Origin: Kocuria turfanensis
GTDB taxonomy: Bacteria > Actinomycetota > Actinomycetes > Actinomycetales > Micrococcaceae
Direction: 5' to 3'
DNA: 64,000 nucleotides
NCBI RefSeq assembly: GCF_001580365.1
Contig: NZ_CP014480.1
Span: 2,937,981 to 3,001,980 of the forward strand
Positions 44,207 through 53,670 of this stretch are shown here, piece after piece. How positions within the stretch are numbered: position 1 is the stretch's first letter; every line of letters starts with the position of its first letter. The position numbers were made by a program, and so were the translations under genes. Under the pieces are notes generated by a model that was not told the origin of the DNA, did not search any database, and saw only the letters and a program-made list of their open reading frames with translations.

Positions 44207-45403
44207 TCAGTTGATGGTGCTGAGGCGGATGGTCTCCGGCAGGGCCAGGATCTGCTCGATCACCTCGCGGGTCACGCCGTTGGCGGCGTCCGTGACCAGG
44301 TAGCCGGTGTCCCCGCGGGTGGACAGCTGCTGGCGGTCGATGTTGATCCCGTGGCTGCCCAGGACGCTGTTGACGGTCGCGAGCACGCCCGGCACGTTGC
44401 GGTGCAGGTGGAGCATGCGGGTGCCGTTGACGGCGCTGTTGAGCTGGACCTGCGGCATGTTCACCGACAGGGTCGTGGAGCCGGAGGTCACGAAGGCCGA
44501 GAGCTTGCCCGCCACGAACCGGCCGATGTCCACCTGCGCCTCCTGCGTGGAGCCGCCGATGTGCGGGGTGAGGATCACGTTGGGCAGGCCCTGCAGCACC
44601 GAGCTGAACGGGTCGCCGGCGGACTTGGGCTCGTTCGGGAAGACGTCCACGGAGGCCCCGGCGATGTGCCCGCTGACGAGGGCGTCCCGCAGGGCGTTGT
44701 AGTCCACCACCATGCCGCGGCACAGGTTGAGGAACAGGGAGCGGGGGCGCATCCGCTCGAACTGCTCGCGGCCGAACAGGCTGTCGTTGCCGGCCCGCCC
44801 GTCCACGTGCAGCGACACGGTCTCGACCCGCTCCAGCAGCTCCTCGAGGGTGTCGCAGCGCTGGGCGTTGCCCAGCGGCAGGCGGTCCACGATGTCGTAG
44901 TAGTACACGCGCATGCCGAGCGTCTCGGCGAGCACGGAGAGCTGGGAGCCGATGTTGCCGTAGCCCACGATGCCCAGGGTGCGGCCGCGGACCTCGTGGG
45001 CGCCCGTGGCGGACTTGTCCCACACGCCCTCGTGCATGGCCTGGTTCTTGTCGGTCAGGTGCCGGGCCATCGAGATGATCTCGGCGATCGCGAGCTCCAC
45101 CACCGACCGGGTGTTGGAGTACGGGGCGTTGAAGCACGTCACGGCGTGCTCGGTGGCGGCCGTGAGGTCGATCTGGTTGGTGCCGATGCAGAACGCGCCC
45201 ACCGAGAGCAGCTCCGGGTGGGCGTCGAACACCTCCCGGGTCACCTGGGTCTTCGACCGGATGCCGAGCAGCTCGACGCCGTCGAGGGCGTCGATGAGCT
45301 CTTCGGTGTCGAGGGCGCCCTTGCGGGTCTCGACCTCGATGCCCTTCTCGTTGAGGATGCGCTCGGCCTCGGGGTGGACGTTCTCCAGCAGAAGTGCTTT
45401 CAC
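44207..45403 (-). CDS. serA: D-3-phosphoglycerate dehydrogenase, E. coli-type with ACT domain
   Basis: This 398-residue enzyme performs the first step of serine synthesis, NAD-dependent oxidation of 3-phosphoglycerate. Substrate and cofactor motifs are FCIGTNQIDL, the Rossmann GIVGYGNIGSQ, NLCRGMVVD (active-site Arg), the catalytic Glu in FPNEPK, and HIGGSTQEAQ (catalytic His). A C-terminal ACT domain (~320-398) is where serine usually inhibits. It lacks the extra intervening domain of mycobacterial SerA. GTG 45403 has no clear RBS. TAGACT (45412-45417) ends eight bases before it, so a leaderless start is likely. Confidence 0.93.
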   Translation of the reverse strand: MKALLLENVHPEAERILNEKGIEVETRKGALDTEELIDALDGVELLGIRSKTQVTREVFDAHPELLSVGAFCIGTNQIDLTAATEHAVTCFNAPYSNTRSVVELAIAEIISMARHLTDKNQAMHEGVWDKSATGAHEVRGRTLGIVGYGNIGSQLSVLAETLGMRVYYYDIVDRLPLGNAQRCDTLEELLERVETVSLHVDGRAGNDSLFGREQFERMRPRSLFLNLCRGMVVDYNALRDALVSGHIAGASVDVFPNEPKSAGDPFSSVLQGLPNVILTPHIGGSTQEAQVDIGRFVAGKLSAFVTSGSTTLSVNMPQVQLNSAVNGTRMLHLHRNVPGVLATVNSVLGSHGINIDRQQLSTRGDTGYLVTDAANGVTREVIEQILALPETIRLSTIN

Positions 45404-45422
45404 AATGGTCCAGTCTATGACT

Positions 45423-45465
45423 CCGGCGCGGAGGACGACGACGTGGGCCGTCACCTCCGCGCCGG
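45423..45465 (-). terminator. Hairpin terminator after the MMPL gene
   Basis: Perfect 12-base arms (45423-45434 and 45454-45465) with a 19-base loop lie just downstream of the MMPL stop and upstream of serA. There is no T run, as is common in high-GC actinomycetes. Confidence 0.6.
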
Positions 45466-45477
45466 GTGTGCTGCAGG

Positions 45478-48042
45478 TCACGGCACGGCGACGGGCTCCC
45501 TGGCCTCCTCGGCACCCGTGCGCGCCGGGGCGGGCTCCTGCGGAGCCGTCCCGGGGTCGCGCTCCAGGGACTGGCCCTCGACGTCGACGTCGGGCAGCAC
45601 CCGGTCCAGCCAGCGGGGGAGCCACCACGCCCGGTCCCCGAGCAGGTGCATGGCCGCGGGGATCAGCATCATCCGCACCACGAAGGCGTCGACGAGCACC
45701 CCGAAGGCCAGGCCGAAGCCGAGGGGCCGCACCATGGCCATGTGGGAGAAGACGAAGCCGGCGAACACCGAGATCATGATGATCGCCGCGGCCGTGACCA
45801 CGGCCCGGCCCGCGTCGAGGCCCTCCCGCACGGCGGCGCGGGCGGAGCGGCCGTGGACGTAGGCCTCCCGCATCCCGGAGACGAGGAACAGCTGGTAGTC
45901 CATGGCCAGCCCGAACAGCACGCCCACGAGCAGCGTGGGCAGGAAGCTGAGCACCGGGCCCGGGTCGTGGACGCCGAACACGGCGCCCAGCCAGCCCCAC
46001 TGGTAGATGGCCACCACGGCGCCGAAGGCCGCGAAGAGCGAGAGCATGAACCCGGCGGTGGCGATCACCGGCACGAGGACCGAGCGGAACACCAGCACCA
46101 TGAGCAGCAGGGACAGTCCCAGCACCACGGTCAGGTACAGCGGCAGCGCGGCGGCGAGCTTCTGCGAGACGTCGATGTTGCCGCCGGTCAGGCCGGTGAC
46201 GCCGATGCCGACGCCGTGCTCCTCCTCCAGGGCGGGGGAGAAGGCGCGGAGGTCGTCGACGAGCTCCTCGGTGGACGCGGCGGCCGGGCCCTCGGCGGGG
46301 GTGACCTGGAAGACCGCGGTGCGCCGGTCCTCGGAGAGCCCGGCCGGGACGACCGAGACGACGTTCTCCCGCTCCATGAGCTCCTCGCCGACGGCCACCT
46401 GCAGGTCCGCGGCCTCGGTCGCGTCGGTGCCCTCGGGCAGGTCCGCGACCACCAGCACCGGCCCGTTGGCGCCGGCGCCGAACTTCTCGTCGATGATCCG
46501 GTAGGCCCGGTACTGGGTGGAGTCGGCCGGCTCCGAGGAGGCGTCCGGCAGGCCCAGCCGCATCGAGGCCGCCGGGAGGGCGATCAGCACGAGGGCCGTG
46601 ACCCCGGCCAGCAGGGTCGGCACCGGGCGGCGGGTGGCCAGGCCCTCGCGCCGCTCGCCGCGGTGCGCCGGGGTGCGGGCGGCCTGCTCCCGGGCCCGGG
46701 CCGAGAGCAGCCGGTGCCCGGCCAGCGACAGCAGCGCGGGGGTGAGGGTGACGGCGATCAGCACGGCCACGGCCACGCACACCGCCGCCGCGGTGCCCAT
46801 CATCCCCAGGAACCCGATGCCCGTGACGTTCAGGGCGGCCAGGGCGATGATCACGGTGAGCCCGGCGAAGACCACCGCGTTGCCCGAGGTGCCGGTGGCC
46901 AGGCCGATCGACTCGTGCAGCCCCACGCCCCGCAGCAGCTGCTGGCGGTGCCGGTTGAGGATGAACAGCGAGTAGTCGATGCCCACGGCCAGCCCGAGCA
47001 TGAGCCCGAGCATGGGGGTCACCGAGGTCATCTGCACGACCCCGGAGAAGGAGAGGGTCGCCAGGGCGCCGATGCCCACGCCGGTGAGGGCCGTGAGGAT
47101 GGGCAGGCCGGCCGCGACCAGGGTGCCGAGCATCACCAGCAGCACCACGGCCGCGATCAGGACGCCGATCACCTCGGCGGGACCGAACAGCTGGGAGATG
47201 TCCTGGGCGATCTCGCTCGAGTACTCGACCTGGACGCCGTCGATCGCCACCCCGTCCACGGCCGCCTGCAGCGCCTCCTTGTCCTCGGCGGTCACCGCCT
47301 GCTGCTGGGCGGTGAAGGTCACCACGGCCATCGCCGCGGTCCCGTCCTCCGAGACGGTGCGGGTGTCCTCGGCCAGGGCCAGCAGCCGCTCGCCGCGGGC
47401 CAGCTCCGGGGCGCTGGCCTCGAGCTCCTCGGCGCCGGCCTCGAGCTCGGCCCGGTTGCGCTCCAGGTCCGCGCGCCCGTCGTCGAGGTCCTCCTGGCGC
47501 TCCTCGAGCTCGTCGCGCACCGGGCCCGGGGCGTCGGCCCGCTCGGCCTGCTCGCGGGCGGCGTCGAGCTTCTCCTGGTTCTCCTCCAGGGTGGCCTCGG
47601 CGTCGTCGAGCCGGGCGCGTCCCTCCTCGAGCCGGTCCCGCCCGTCGGCCAGCTGCTCGCGGCCGTCGGCGAGCTGCTGCTGCTGGTCCTCGCGCTCCGC
47701 CTGGGCGGTGAAGGGGTCGAGCACGCCGTCGACCCCGGCGGAGTCGCCGGCGGCCGTCAGGGCCGTGCCGATCTGCTCCCGCTGCCCGGCGGTGAACGGC
47801 TCACCGGTCTCCGTGCGGAACACGATGCGCCCGGTGCCGTGCCCGGCGCCGGGCAGCTCGTCCTGGAGGCGGTCGGACAGCCGCTGGGTCTCGGTGCCCG
47901 GGATCGTGATCGCGGTGGTCAGCTGGCCGCCGGCCACGGCGAAGGTGCTGCCGGCGATGACGAGCACGGCCGCCCAGGCCGCGATCACGGTCCAGGCGCG
48001 GCGGGCGGCGAGGCGCCCGAGTCGGTACAGGAATTGGGCCAT
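45478..48042 (-). CDS. MMPL family RND-type transporter
   Basis: This 854-residue pump has a first helix (WTVIAAWAAVLVIAGSTFAV, near residues 18-37), then a large external loop with a long Gln/Glu/Leu coiled coil (~120-220). MMPL motifs follow: PMLGLMLGLAVGIDYSLFIL (around helices 4/5) and, in the second half, VGVLFGLAMDYQLFLVSGM, with the Asp-Tyr pair of the proton relay in both. The C-terminal tail is Pro/Glu-rich. It is likely an actinobacterial lipid or drug exporter. The tetR-type gene lies 86 bases upstream on the same strand and probably controls it. Confidence 0.93.
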   Translation of the reverse strand: MAQFLYRLGRLAARRAWTVIAAWAAVLVIAGSTFAVAGGQLTTAITIPGTETQRLSDRLQDELPGAGHGTGRIVFRTETGEPFTAGQREQIGTALTAAGDSAGVDGVLDPFTAQAEREDQQQQLADGREQLADGRDRLEEGRARLDDAEATLEENQEKLDAAREQAERADAPGPVRDELEERQEDLDDGRADLERNRAELEAGAEELEASAPELARGERLLALAEDTRTVSEDGTAAMAVVTFTAQQQAVTAEDKEALQAAVDGVAIDGVQVEYSSEIAQDISQLFGPAEVIGVLIAAVVLLVMLGTLVAAGLPILTALTGVGIGALATLSFSGVVQMTSVTPMLGLMLGLAVGIDYSLFILNRHRQQLLRGVGLHESIGLATGTSGNAVVFAGLTVIIALAALNVTGIGFLGMMGTAAAVCVAVAVLIAVTLTPALLSLAGHRLLSARAREQAARTPAHRGERREGLATRRPVPTLLAGVTALVLIALPAASMRLGLPDASSEPADSTQYRAYRIIDEKFGAGANGPVLVVADLPEGTDATEAADLQVAVGEELMERENVVSVVPAGLSEDRRTAVFQVTPAEGPAAASTEELVDDLRAFSPALEEEHGVGIGVTGLTGGNIDVSQKLAAALPLYLTVVLGLSLLLMVLVFRSVLVPVIATAGFMLSLFAAFGAVVAIYQWGWLGAVFGVHDPGPVLSFLPTLLVGVLFGLAMDYQLFLVSGMREAYVHGRSARAAVREGLDAGRAVVTAAAIIMISVFAGFVFSHMAMVRPLGFGLAFGVLVDAFVVRMMLIPAAMHLLGDRAWWLPRWLDRVLPDVDVEGQSLERDPGTAPQEPAPARTGAEEAREPVAVP

Positions 48043-48128
48043 GGCTCTTCTCTGTCGGTCGTCCCGGGACGGGCCCGGGGAGGGGTGGAACGGGCGGGGA
48101 ACGCGTGCGGGGCGGACGCTGCGGCGGG

Positions 48129-48761
48129 TCAGCCGGCGAAGCCGTGCCGCAGGTGCTCCACCGCGGTGCGCAGGAGGCGCTGCCAGACGAGCCGGCTGCC
48201 GGGCGTGTCGGCCGCGCCGGTCTCCGCCGCCCACTGCGTGAAGGCCACCTCCATGGCGTTGATCAGGGAGCTGGCCAGGAGCGCCACGGTGAAGGGGTCG
48301 GAGCGCGGGTTGCGCCGGGCCACCTCGTCCGTCAGCCGGGCCGTGACGTTCTGCAGGACCTCGTGACCCCACATGACGGTGGCCGGGTGGTTCTCGCCGG
48401 TGCCCACAAGCCGGGCGATGCGGGAGAGGGGCCGGACCAGGTCGGTGCGCTCGATGACGTCCGCCAGCTGCTCGAAGACCGCGCCCGTGCTCGGGGCGGC
48501 GGGCGGCGGGGTGGCGTCGGCGAGCTCGACGAAGTCGTCGACGATCACGCCCAGCAGCTCGCTGCACCGGGCGTAGACGGCGTCGTCGACCGAGGCGAAG
48601 TGGTTGAAGATCGTCCGCCGCGAGACACCGGCGCGCTCGGCGAGGTCCTCGACGGTGAAGCGGCCGAGGCCGTGCTCCTCGGCGAGGGCGGCGGCGGCGT
48701 CCAGGATGGCGCGGCGGTTGGCGGACTTGACCTGGCGCCGGCGGTCGTCGGAGTGCAGCAC
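48129..48761 (-). CDS. TetR family transcriptional regulator of the MMPL exporter
   Basis: This 210-residue regulator has an N-terminal three-helix HTH (~14-62; DLAERAGVSRRTIFNHF) and a helical ligand domain. GTG 48761 is used with AAGGA just upstream. Two 15-base inverted repeats lie immediately before the start, so the protein probably represses its own transcript, which appears to include the MMPL gene. The C-terminal ligand-binding part gives no clue to the inducer. Confidence 0.93.
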   Translation of the reverse strand: MLHSDDRRRQVKSANRRAILDAAAALAEEHGLGRFTVEDLAERAGVSRRTIFNHFASVDDAVYARCSELLGVIVDDFVELADATPPPAAPSTGAVFEQLADVIERTDLVRPLSRIARLVGTGENHPATVMWGHEVLQNVTARLTDEVARRNPRSDPFTVALLASSLINAMEVAFTQWAAETGAADTPGSRLVWQRLLRTAVEHLRHGFAG

Positions 48762-48765
48762 GTCC

Positions 48766-48797
48766 TTACACTAAGTGCAACATTGCACGGTGTGCAA
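48766..48797. promoter_or_regulatory. Tandem palindromic operator for the TetR regulator
   Basis: Two 15-base inverted repeats sit two bases apart: TTACAC-taa-GTGCAA (48766-48780) and TTGCAC-ggt-GTGCAA (48783-48797). Their centres are 17 bases apart, about 1.6 turns of B-DNA, which allows two TetR dimers to bind side by side (overlapping rather than the same face). The first ends five bases upstream of the tetR GTG. Confidence 0.78.
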
Positions 48798-49034
48798 ACT
48801 CCGGGGTGCCCTGCGTCCTCCGGGCGGTCGGTGCGCGGGCCCGGTGCCCGGACGCGGGCGGAGCCCGTGGACGATCCGCTCGCAGGCACGGCGCTACCGG
48901 GCAGTACTTCTGCTGTTGCGCCCGGGACGGTGACGGGTGTGTGCGATCGTGATTAGCATCACCAGCACCCCGTGCCGGCGCCCACCACCCCAGGGACGCG
49001 CCGGCCGCACCGCTCACCCCCGGAGGACCAGCAC

Positions 49035-50219
49035 GTGATCCCTCAGCACCACGACCTCGCGACCCCCCGCCCCTCGGACCGCCCGCGCCGCCGGACCGCG
49101 GCGGCGCTCGCGCTCGCCGTCGCCCTGCCCCTCGGCGCGGCGGCACCCGCCGCCGCGGACGCGAACTTCCCCTCCACGGAGGGGAGGACCAACATCTCGA
49201 GCATCCTGACCGCCGACGACGTGGCGCAGGAGCTGCAGAAGCTCGAGCGGACCAGCCGCTACGGCGTGGACGCCTTCACCCTCGCGGAGGCCGGGATGGA
49301 GGTGAACACCTCCGAGCAGGGACGGGACCTGTGGGTCGCGACCGTGGGCTCCGGCGAGGAGCACGTGTGGCTCCAGGGCCGCATCCACGGCAACGAGCCC
49401 TACGGCACCGACTCCCTGCTGACCCTGCTCAAGGACCTGGGCACCAACGGCTCGGCCGAGTACGAGCTGCTGCGCGAGAAGTTCACCTTCCACGTCATCC
49501 CCATGTACAACCCGGACGGCGCCGAGGCGAACATCCGGCACACCGTCCTGTGGGACCAGGTCTCCGGCGCGCCGGAGGGCGGGACGCCGCAGCGCATCGA
49601 CCTCAACCGCGACTGGACGGCCGAGGGCTTCGCGGCCGACGAGTCCCGCGCCTTCTACGAGTACTGGACGACCGTCGACCCGGCCTGGGGCGTGGACATC
49701 CACCACCAGGGCCTCAAGACGGAGTACGGGACCGGCGACGACGTCACCCTGTCCCTGGGCATCTCCCTCGCCCCCGGCGGCCCGACCCTGCCGGGGCTCG
49801 AGGGCGGGGCCTACGACCGGCTCACCCGGCAGATGAACGTGCACGTCTACGACGAGCTCTCGAAGTACGGCTTCATCAACATCGACCGCTACCAGGTGGG
49901 CGGCAGCTACGAGATCGACATCAAGGGCGGTGTCGTCTCGGCGATGATGCTCGGCCTGGACCACGGCGGGCTCAACCCCGAGGGGCACTCCCACCCGGTG
50001 GTGTTCTTCGAGACCTCGGGCAACTCCTCGGACGGCAGCCTCGGCCAGAAGGCCCGCGGCAAGAGCGTGCAGCAGAACGTGCTCGCCCTCAAGGAGCTGC
50101 TGCTCGGCCTGGCCACCGGCGAGGTCCAGCAGGAGGACCCGGAGCGCTGGGACGAGATCCCGCACGCCCCGGTCACCGGCTACCAGACCGACTACGCCGG
50201 GATCATCCCGGTGGGCTGA
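49035..50219 (+). CDS. Secreted M14-family zinc carboxypeptidase
   Basis: This 394-residue exported peptidase has a Tat-like or Sec signal with RPRRRTAAALALAVALP and an Ala-rich cleavage region (~38-43). The zinc ligands are His118 and Glu121 (HGNEP) and the His223/224 pair (DIHHQG). LNRDW (190-194) holds the substrate Arg, and Glu326 (FFETSGN) is the general base. GTG 49035 has GGAGG upstream. A promoter-like GTGACG/TAGCAT lies at 48930-48959. It is terminated by a strong hairpin. Possible targets include cell-wall peptides or extracellular proteins. Confidence 0.88.
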   Translation: MIPQHHDLATPRPSDRPRRRTAAALALAVALPLGAAAPAAADANFPSTEGRTNISSILTADDVAQELQKLERTSRYGVDAFTLAEAGMEVNTSEQGRDLWVATVGSGEEHVWLQGRIHGNEPYGTDSLLTLLKDLGTNGSAEYELLREKFTFHVIPMYNPDGAEANIRHTVLWDQVSGAPEGGTPQRIDLNRDWTAEGFAADESRAFYEYWTTVDPAWGVDIHHQGLKTEYGTGDDVTLSLGISLAPGGPTLPGLEGGAYDRLTRQMNVHVYDELSKYGFINIDRYQVGGSYEIDIKGGVVSAMMLGLDHGGLNPEGHSHPVVFFETSGNSSDGSLGQKARGKSVQQNVLALKELLLGLATGEVQQEDPERWDEIPHAPVTGYQTDYAGIIPVG

Positions 50220-50268
50220 GCCGGGCCGGCCGGGCCCGCGCCGTCGGGCGCGGGCGGGCGCGGGCGGG

Positions 50269-50308
50269 AAGGAGCGGGACGCCCCTCGGGTGTCCCGCTC
50301 CTTCTTCT
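50269..50308 (+). terminator. Intrinsic terminator of the M14 peptidase gene
   Basis: Perfect 12-base arms (50269-50280 and 50292-50303) with an 11-base loop are followed by CTTCT, giving a classical terminator by actinomycete standards. Confidence 0.82.
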
Positions 50309-50462
50309 GCGCTGTCCCGTGACGGGTCTGGTGGAGGCTCCCGTTCCACGGGAGGATGAGAGCCACGGGGCACCGGTGGCGACCGAGGGGCGGACCCGCC
50401 CGGGCCCGCCCTGCGTCCGCACCGCCCCGCGCGGTCCTGCATCCCCTGCGAAGGAGAAGGCA

Positions 50463-51200
50463 ATGTCCACGACGCCGGCGGGCCGGGTCCTGGTCGTCGA
50501 CGACGAGGCGGATCTGGCGCACCTGATCCAGGGCTACCTGGTCAAGGCCGGGTTCGAGGTCACGGTCCGTCACATCGGCACCGAGGCCGTGGAGGCCGTG
50601 CGCGAGCAGGGCCCACAGGTCGTGGTGCTGGACCTCGGGCTGCCGGGGATGGACGGGGTCGAGGTGTGCCGGCAGGTGCGCACCTTCTCGAACTGCTACA
50701 TCCTCATGCTCACCGCCCGCGACGACGAGGTGGACAAGCTCGTGGGCCTGTCGGTGGGAGCTGACGACTACATGACCAAACCGTTCAGTCCCCGCGAGCT
50801 GGTGGCTCGCGTGCAGGTCATGATGCGCCGGGTCCACCAGGCCGGCTCCGACCCCGTCCTCGGGCACGGCGCCGGGGCGGCGGAGGCCGCGCCGGGCTCG
50901 CACAGGATCGGAAGCCTGGTCGTGGACCACATGGCGCGCGAGGTGCACCTGGACGAGCAGCCGGTGGCGCTGACCCGCATCGAGTTCGACCTGCTGGCCG
51001 CCCTGGCCGCCAACCCTCAGACGGTGCTCAGCCGCCGGCAGCTGGTCGACCTGGTCTGGGACGCCCACTGGACCGGGGACGAGCACCTGGTGGACGTGCA
51101 CATCGGGCGGATCCGCAAGAAGCTGCACGACGAGGCCACCGCTCCCCGCTTCATCCACACGGTGCGCGGGATCGGCTACCGGATGGGCTCCGGACGATGA
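50463..51200 (+). CDS. Response regulator, OmpR/PhoB family
   Basis: This 245-residue DNA-binding regulator has a receiver (~6-118) with acidic pocket VVDDE, phospho-acceptor Asp57 (VVLDLGLPGMDG) and Lys106 (YMTKPFSP). A ~30-residue linker precedes the winged-helix output domain (~145-245; ALTRIEFDLLAAL, VHIGRIRKKL, RGIGYRMG). ATG 50463 has AAGGAG upstream. The histidine kinase overlaps by ATGA, so the pair is a single two-component system. The stimulus is unknown. Confidence 0.95.
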   Translation: MSTTPAGRVLVVDDEADLAHLIQGYLVKAGFEVTVRHIGTEAVEAVREQGPQVVVLDLGLPGMDGVEVCRQVRTFSNCYILMLTARDDEVDKLVGLSVGADDYMTKPFSPRELVARVQVMMRRVHQAGSDPVLGHGAGAAEAAPGSHRIGSLVVDHMAREVHLDEQPVALTRIEFDLLAALAANPQTVLSRRQLVDLVWDAHWTGDEHLVDVHIGRIRKKLHDEATAPRFIHTVRGIGYRMGSGR

Positions 51201-52363
51201 CCACCGCAGCACCGGCCACGGGATCACAGCCGGGCGCGGCGGGGGCGCCGCGGCACTGGGGCACCCTGACCGCGCGGATGATGCTGGCCCAGACCGCGGT
51301 GCTGGCCGCCGGGCTGGTCACGGTGATCGCCACCGCCGCCCTGATCGGCCCGGCCATGTTCTACCGGGAGCTGCTCCTGGCCGGGCACGCCGACGAAGCC
51401 ACCGGGCTGGACCACCTGCAGGACGCCTTCCGCGAGGTCGGGCTCACCGCGATGGCCACGGGCGGGATCCCCGCCCTCTACATCGCCGGGCTGCTCAGCT
51501 TCTACCTCCACCGCACCGTCGGCCGCTCCCTGCGGGCCTTCACCTCCGCGGCCCGGGAGGTCGCCGACGGCCACTACGACGTGCAGGTGCCCACGACCGG
51601 ACTGGGCAAGGAGTTCGACGTCCTGGCCGTCTCCTTCAACGACATGGCCGCCCGCCTCGCGGCCATCGACACCACCCGCCGCCAGATGCTGGCCGATCTC
51701 GCCCACGAGATGCGCACTCCACTGGCCAGTCTCAAGGGCCATCTGGAGGGCGTCGAGGACGGGGTCGTGGATCTCGACGAACGCACCCAGGCGATCCTGG
51801 CCGCCCAGATCGCTCGCCTGGAGCGCCTGGCCCGGGACATCCGGGATCTCACCGTGGCCGAGGAAGGCATGACCCGCCTGCACCCGTCCCCGGTGGACCC
51901 GCAGCACCTCGTGGCCCAGGCGGTGGCCGGCATCCAGCCGGCCGCCGCCGCCAAGGACGTGGCCGTGACGACCTCCAGCACCGGATCGGGCGCCGGGCCG
52001 GTGCTCCTGGATCCGGAGCGGATCGGGCAGGTGCTCGCCAACCTGCTGGAGAACGCCCTGCGCCACACCGGGCCCGGCGGGCATGTCCAGGTGCACACCG
52101 AGCACACCGACCACGCCCTGGGCATCACCGTCGCCGACGACGGGGAGGGCATCGCGCCGGAACACCTGCCGCACGTCTTCCAGCGGTTCTACCGCGCCGC
52201 CCCGGGGCGCGAGCACGACCGTGACCGCAGCGGGTCGGGACTCGGCCTGGCCATCAGCAAGGCCCTCGTGGAGGCCCACGGCGGAACCCTGGAGGCCGCC
52301 AGCCCCGGACCCGGCCAGGGGGCCAGCTTCCGGCTGCTCCTGCCCCACCGTTCCGGCAGCTGA
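51197..52363 (+). CDS. Sensor histidine kinase (HAMP/HisKA/HATPase)
   Basis: This 388-residue membrane kinase has two transmembrane segments at ~30-52 and ~86-104 around a short sensor loop of ~35 residues. HAMP follows at ~105-157, then HisKA with phospho-acceptor His170 (LADLAHEMRTPL) and a HATPase domain with NLLENALRHT, DDGEGI and SGLGLAISKALVEAHGG. The short external loop suggests sensing within or close to the membrane. The start overlaps the regulator stop by ATGA. Confidence 0.95.
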   Translation: MTTAAPATGSQPGAAGAPRHWGTLTARMMLAQTAVLAAGLVTVIATAALIGPAMFYRELLLAGHADEATGLDHLQDAFREVGLTAMATGGIPALYIAGLLSFYLHRTVGRSLRAFTSAAREVADGHYDVQVPTTGLGKEFDVLAVSFNDMAARLAAIDTTRRQMLADLAHEMRTPLASLKGHLEGVEDGVVDLDERTQAILAAQIARLERLARDIRDLTVAEEGMTRLHPSPVDPQHLVAQAVAGIQPAAAAKDVAVTTSSTGSGAGPVLLDPERIGQVLANLLENALRHTGPGGHVQVHTEHTDHALGITVADDGEGIAPEHLPHVFQRFYRAAPGREHDRDRSGSGLGLAISKALVEAHGGTLEAASPGPGQGASFRLLLPHRSGS

Positions 52364-52431
52364 GCGGCGCACGCACCAGGACCGCGGAACCGGAGGGCGT
52401 GCGACGGGCCCCGACCACCGTGCGGGGCGGT

Positions 52432-53670
52432 CTAGGTCCGGCGGGCGGGGGATCCGCGCAGCACCGCCCGACGGGCGGCCCTCACGGCCGTGCCCACGAC
52501 CTTCTCCAGCGGACCCTGCCCCACCAGGGCCTGCCACACCAGGGCGAACAGCGCGGCCGCCACCACGTGCACGAGGAACCACAGGTAGGGCTCGTCCTCG
52601 TGGAGCTCGAAGGACAGCACCACCAGGTGCGCCGAGTACAGGGTCAGCGTCATCGCCCCCATCGCCGCCAACGGCCGCAGCCACGCCTGGAGCCGGCGCG
52701 AGGCCAGCAGGAACACGCCCAGGACCGTCATGCCGACCCCGAGGCTCCAGGCGATGGACAGCGGCGTGTTCATGTGCGGGGTGGTCACCGCCAGCCACCA
52801 GGGCGTGCCCAGCCGGTCGACGTCCGGTTCGAAGATCAACGCCCTCATGACAGCCTCCTCGTCCAGTTCGGGCGAGGACCCGACCAGGCGCTGGAACCCG
52901 CCGGCCGCGTACAGCAGGACCCAGGAGGTGAACTGGGCCGCGATCGCCAGCCCCGCCCCGACCGCGGCCAGGCGCGCCTGCACCTCCGTCGCCCGCAGGT
53001 CCAGCCGCCCGATGCCCATGCCGGCCAGGATGTACGTCATGTACGCCAGCGCCGGATAGGCGCCCGAGAGCAACAGCTGCGCCAGCACCGCCGTCGGCTC
53101 GGTCAGCAGGTGCTGAAAGGTGGGATTGGACGAGGAGTAATCCGGCAGCGAGTCCTGCAGGCCCAGGATCAGCAGCGGGGCGGTCACCGCGAACACACCG
53201 GCGGCGGCGAACAGGGACCTCGGGCCCAGGGACAGGAACGGGATGGCCAGCAGGAAGAACATCCCGTAGAACACCAGGATCCCGTTGGCCGAGGCGTCCT
53301 CGGTCATCGTGTAGCCGATCAGCAGGCCCACGCAGGCGATCAGCACCGCCCGCACTGCCAGCCCGACCCGATCGGCGACCAGCTGCCGGCCCCGGTGGGG
53401 CCGGGTCCTGCCCGTGGACAGTGCCAGGCCCACCCCCGCGAGCAGCGCGAACAACGCGGCCGAGTCCCCGGCGAAGAGCAGGTAGCTCCACGTCGGGTCA
53501 CCGGTGGCGTCGTTCTCCTCCGGCAGGATGTGCACGGCGATCAACCCGATCAGCGCCAGGCCGCGGGCCGCGTCCACACCGACCAGGCGCGGCGTGCCGC
53601 CCCCTCGTCCGGTGCGACCGACGGCGTGGCCGTCCCGCGGACGAACAGTGGAGTCCCGGCCGTTGCCCAT
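52432..53670 (-). CDS. Multi-pass acyltransferase-like membrane protein (HGSNAT/DUF1624-DUF418 type)
   Basis: This 412-residue protein has a ~28-residue polar N-terminus, then RLVGVDAARGLALIGLIAVH, the family hallmark of heparan-alpha-glucosaminide N-acetyltransferase-like and DUF418 proteins. It has about ten helices and a late SLGVGMTVLG...YSAHLVVL core typical of DUF418-type ends. ATG 53670 is used because AGGAGG is seven bases upstream, whereas the in-frame ATG at 53676 is too close. It converges on the histidine kinase. Related membrane acyltransferases modify cell-surface glycans. The actual acceptor is unknown. Confidence 0.8.
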   Translation of the reverse strand: MGNGRDSTVRPRDGHAVGRTGRGGGTPRLVGVDAARGLALIGLIAVHILPEENDATGDPTWSYLLFAGDSAALFALLAGVGLALSTGRTRPHRGRQLVADRVGLAVRAVLIACVGLLIGYTMTEDASANGILVFYGMFFLLAIPFLSLGPRSLFAAAGVFAVTAPLLILGLQDSLPDYSSSNPTFQHLLTEPTAVLAQLLLSGAYPALAYMTYILAGMGIGRLDLRATEVQARLAAVGAGLAIAAQFTSWVLLYAAGGFQRLVGSSPELDEEAVMRALIFEPDVDRLGTPWWLAVTTPHMNTPLSIAWSLGVGMTVLGVFLLASRRLQAWLRPLAAMGAMTLTLYSAHLVVLSFELHEDEPYLWFLVHVVAAALFALVWQALVGQGPLEKVVGTAVRAARRAVLRGSPARRT

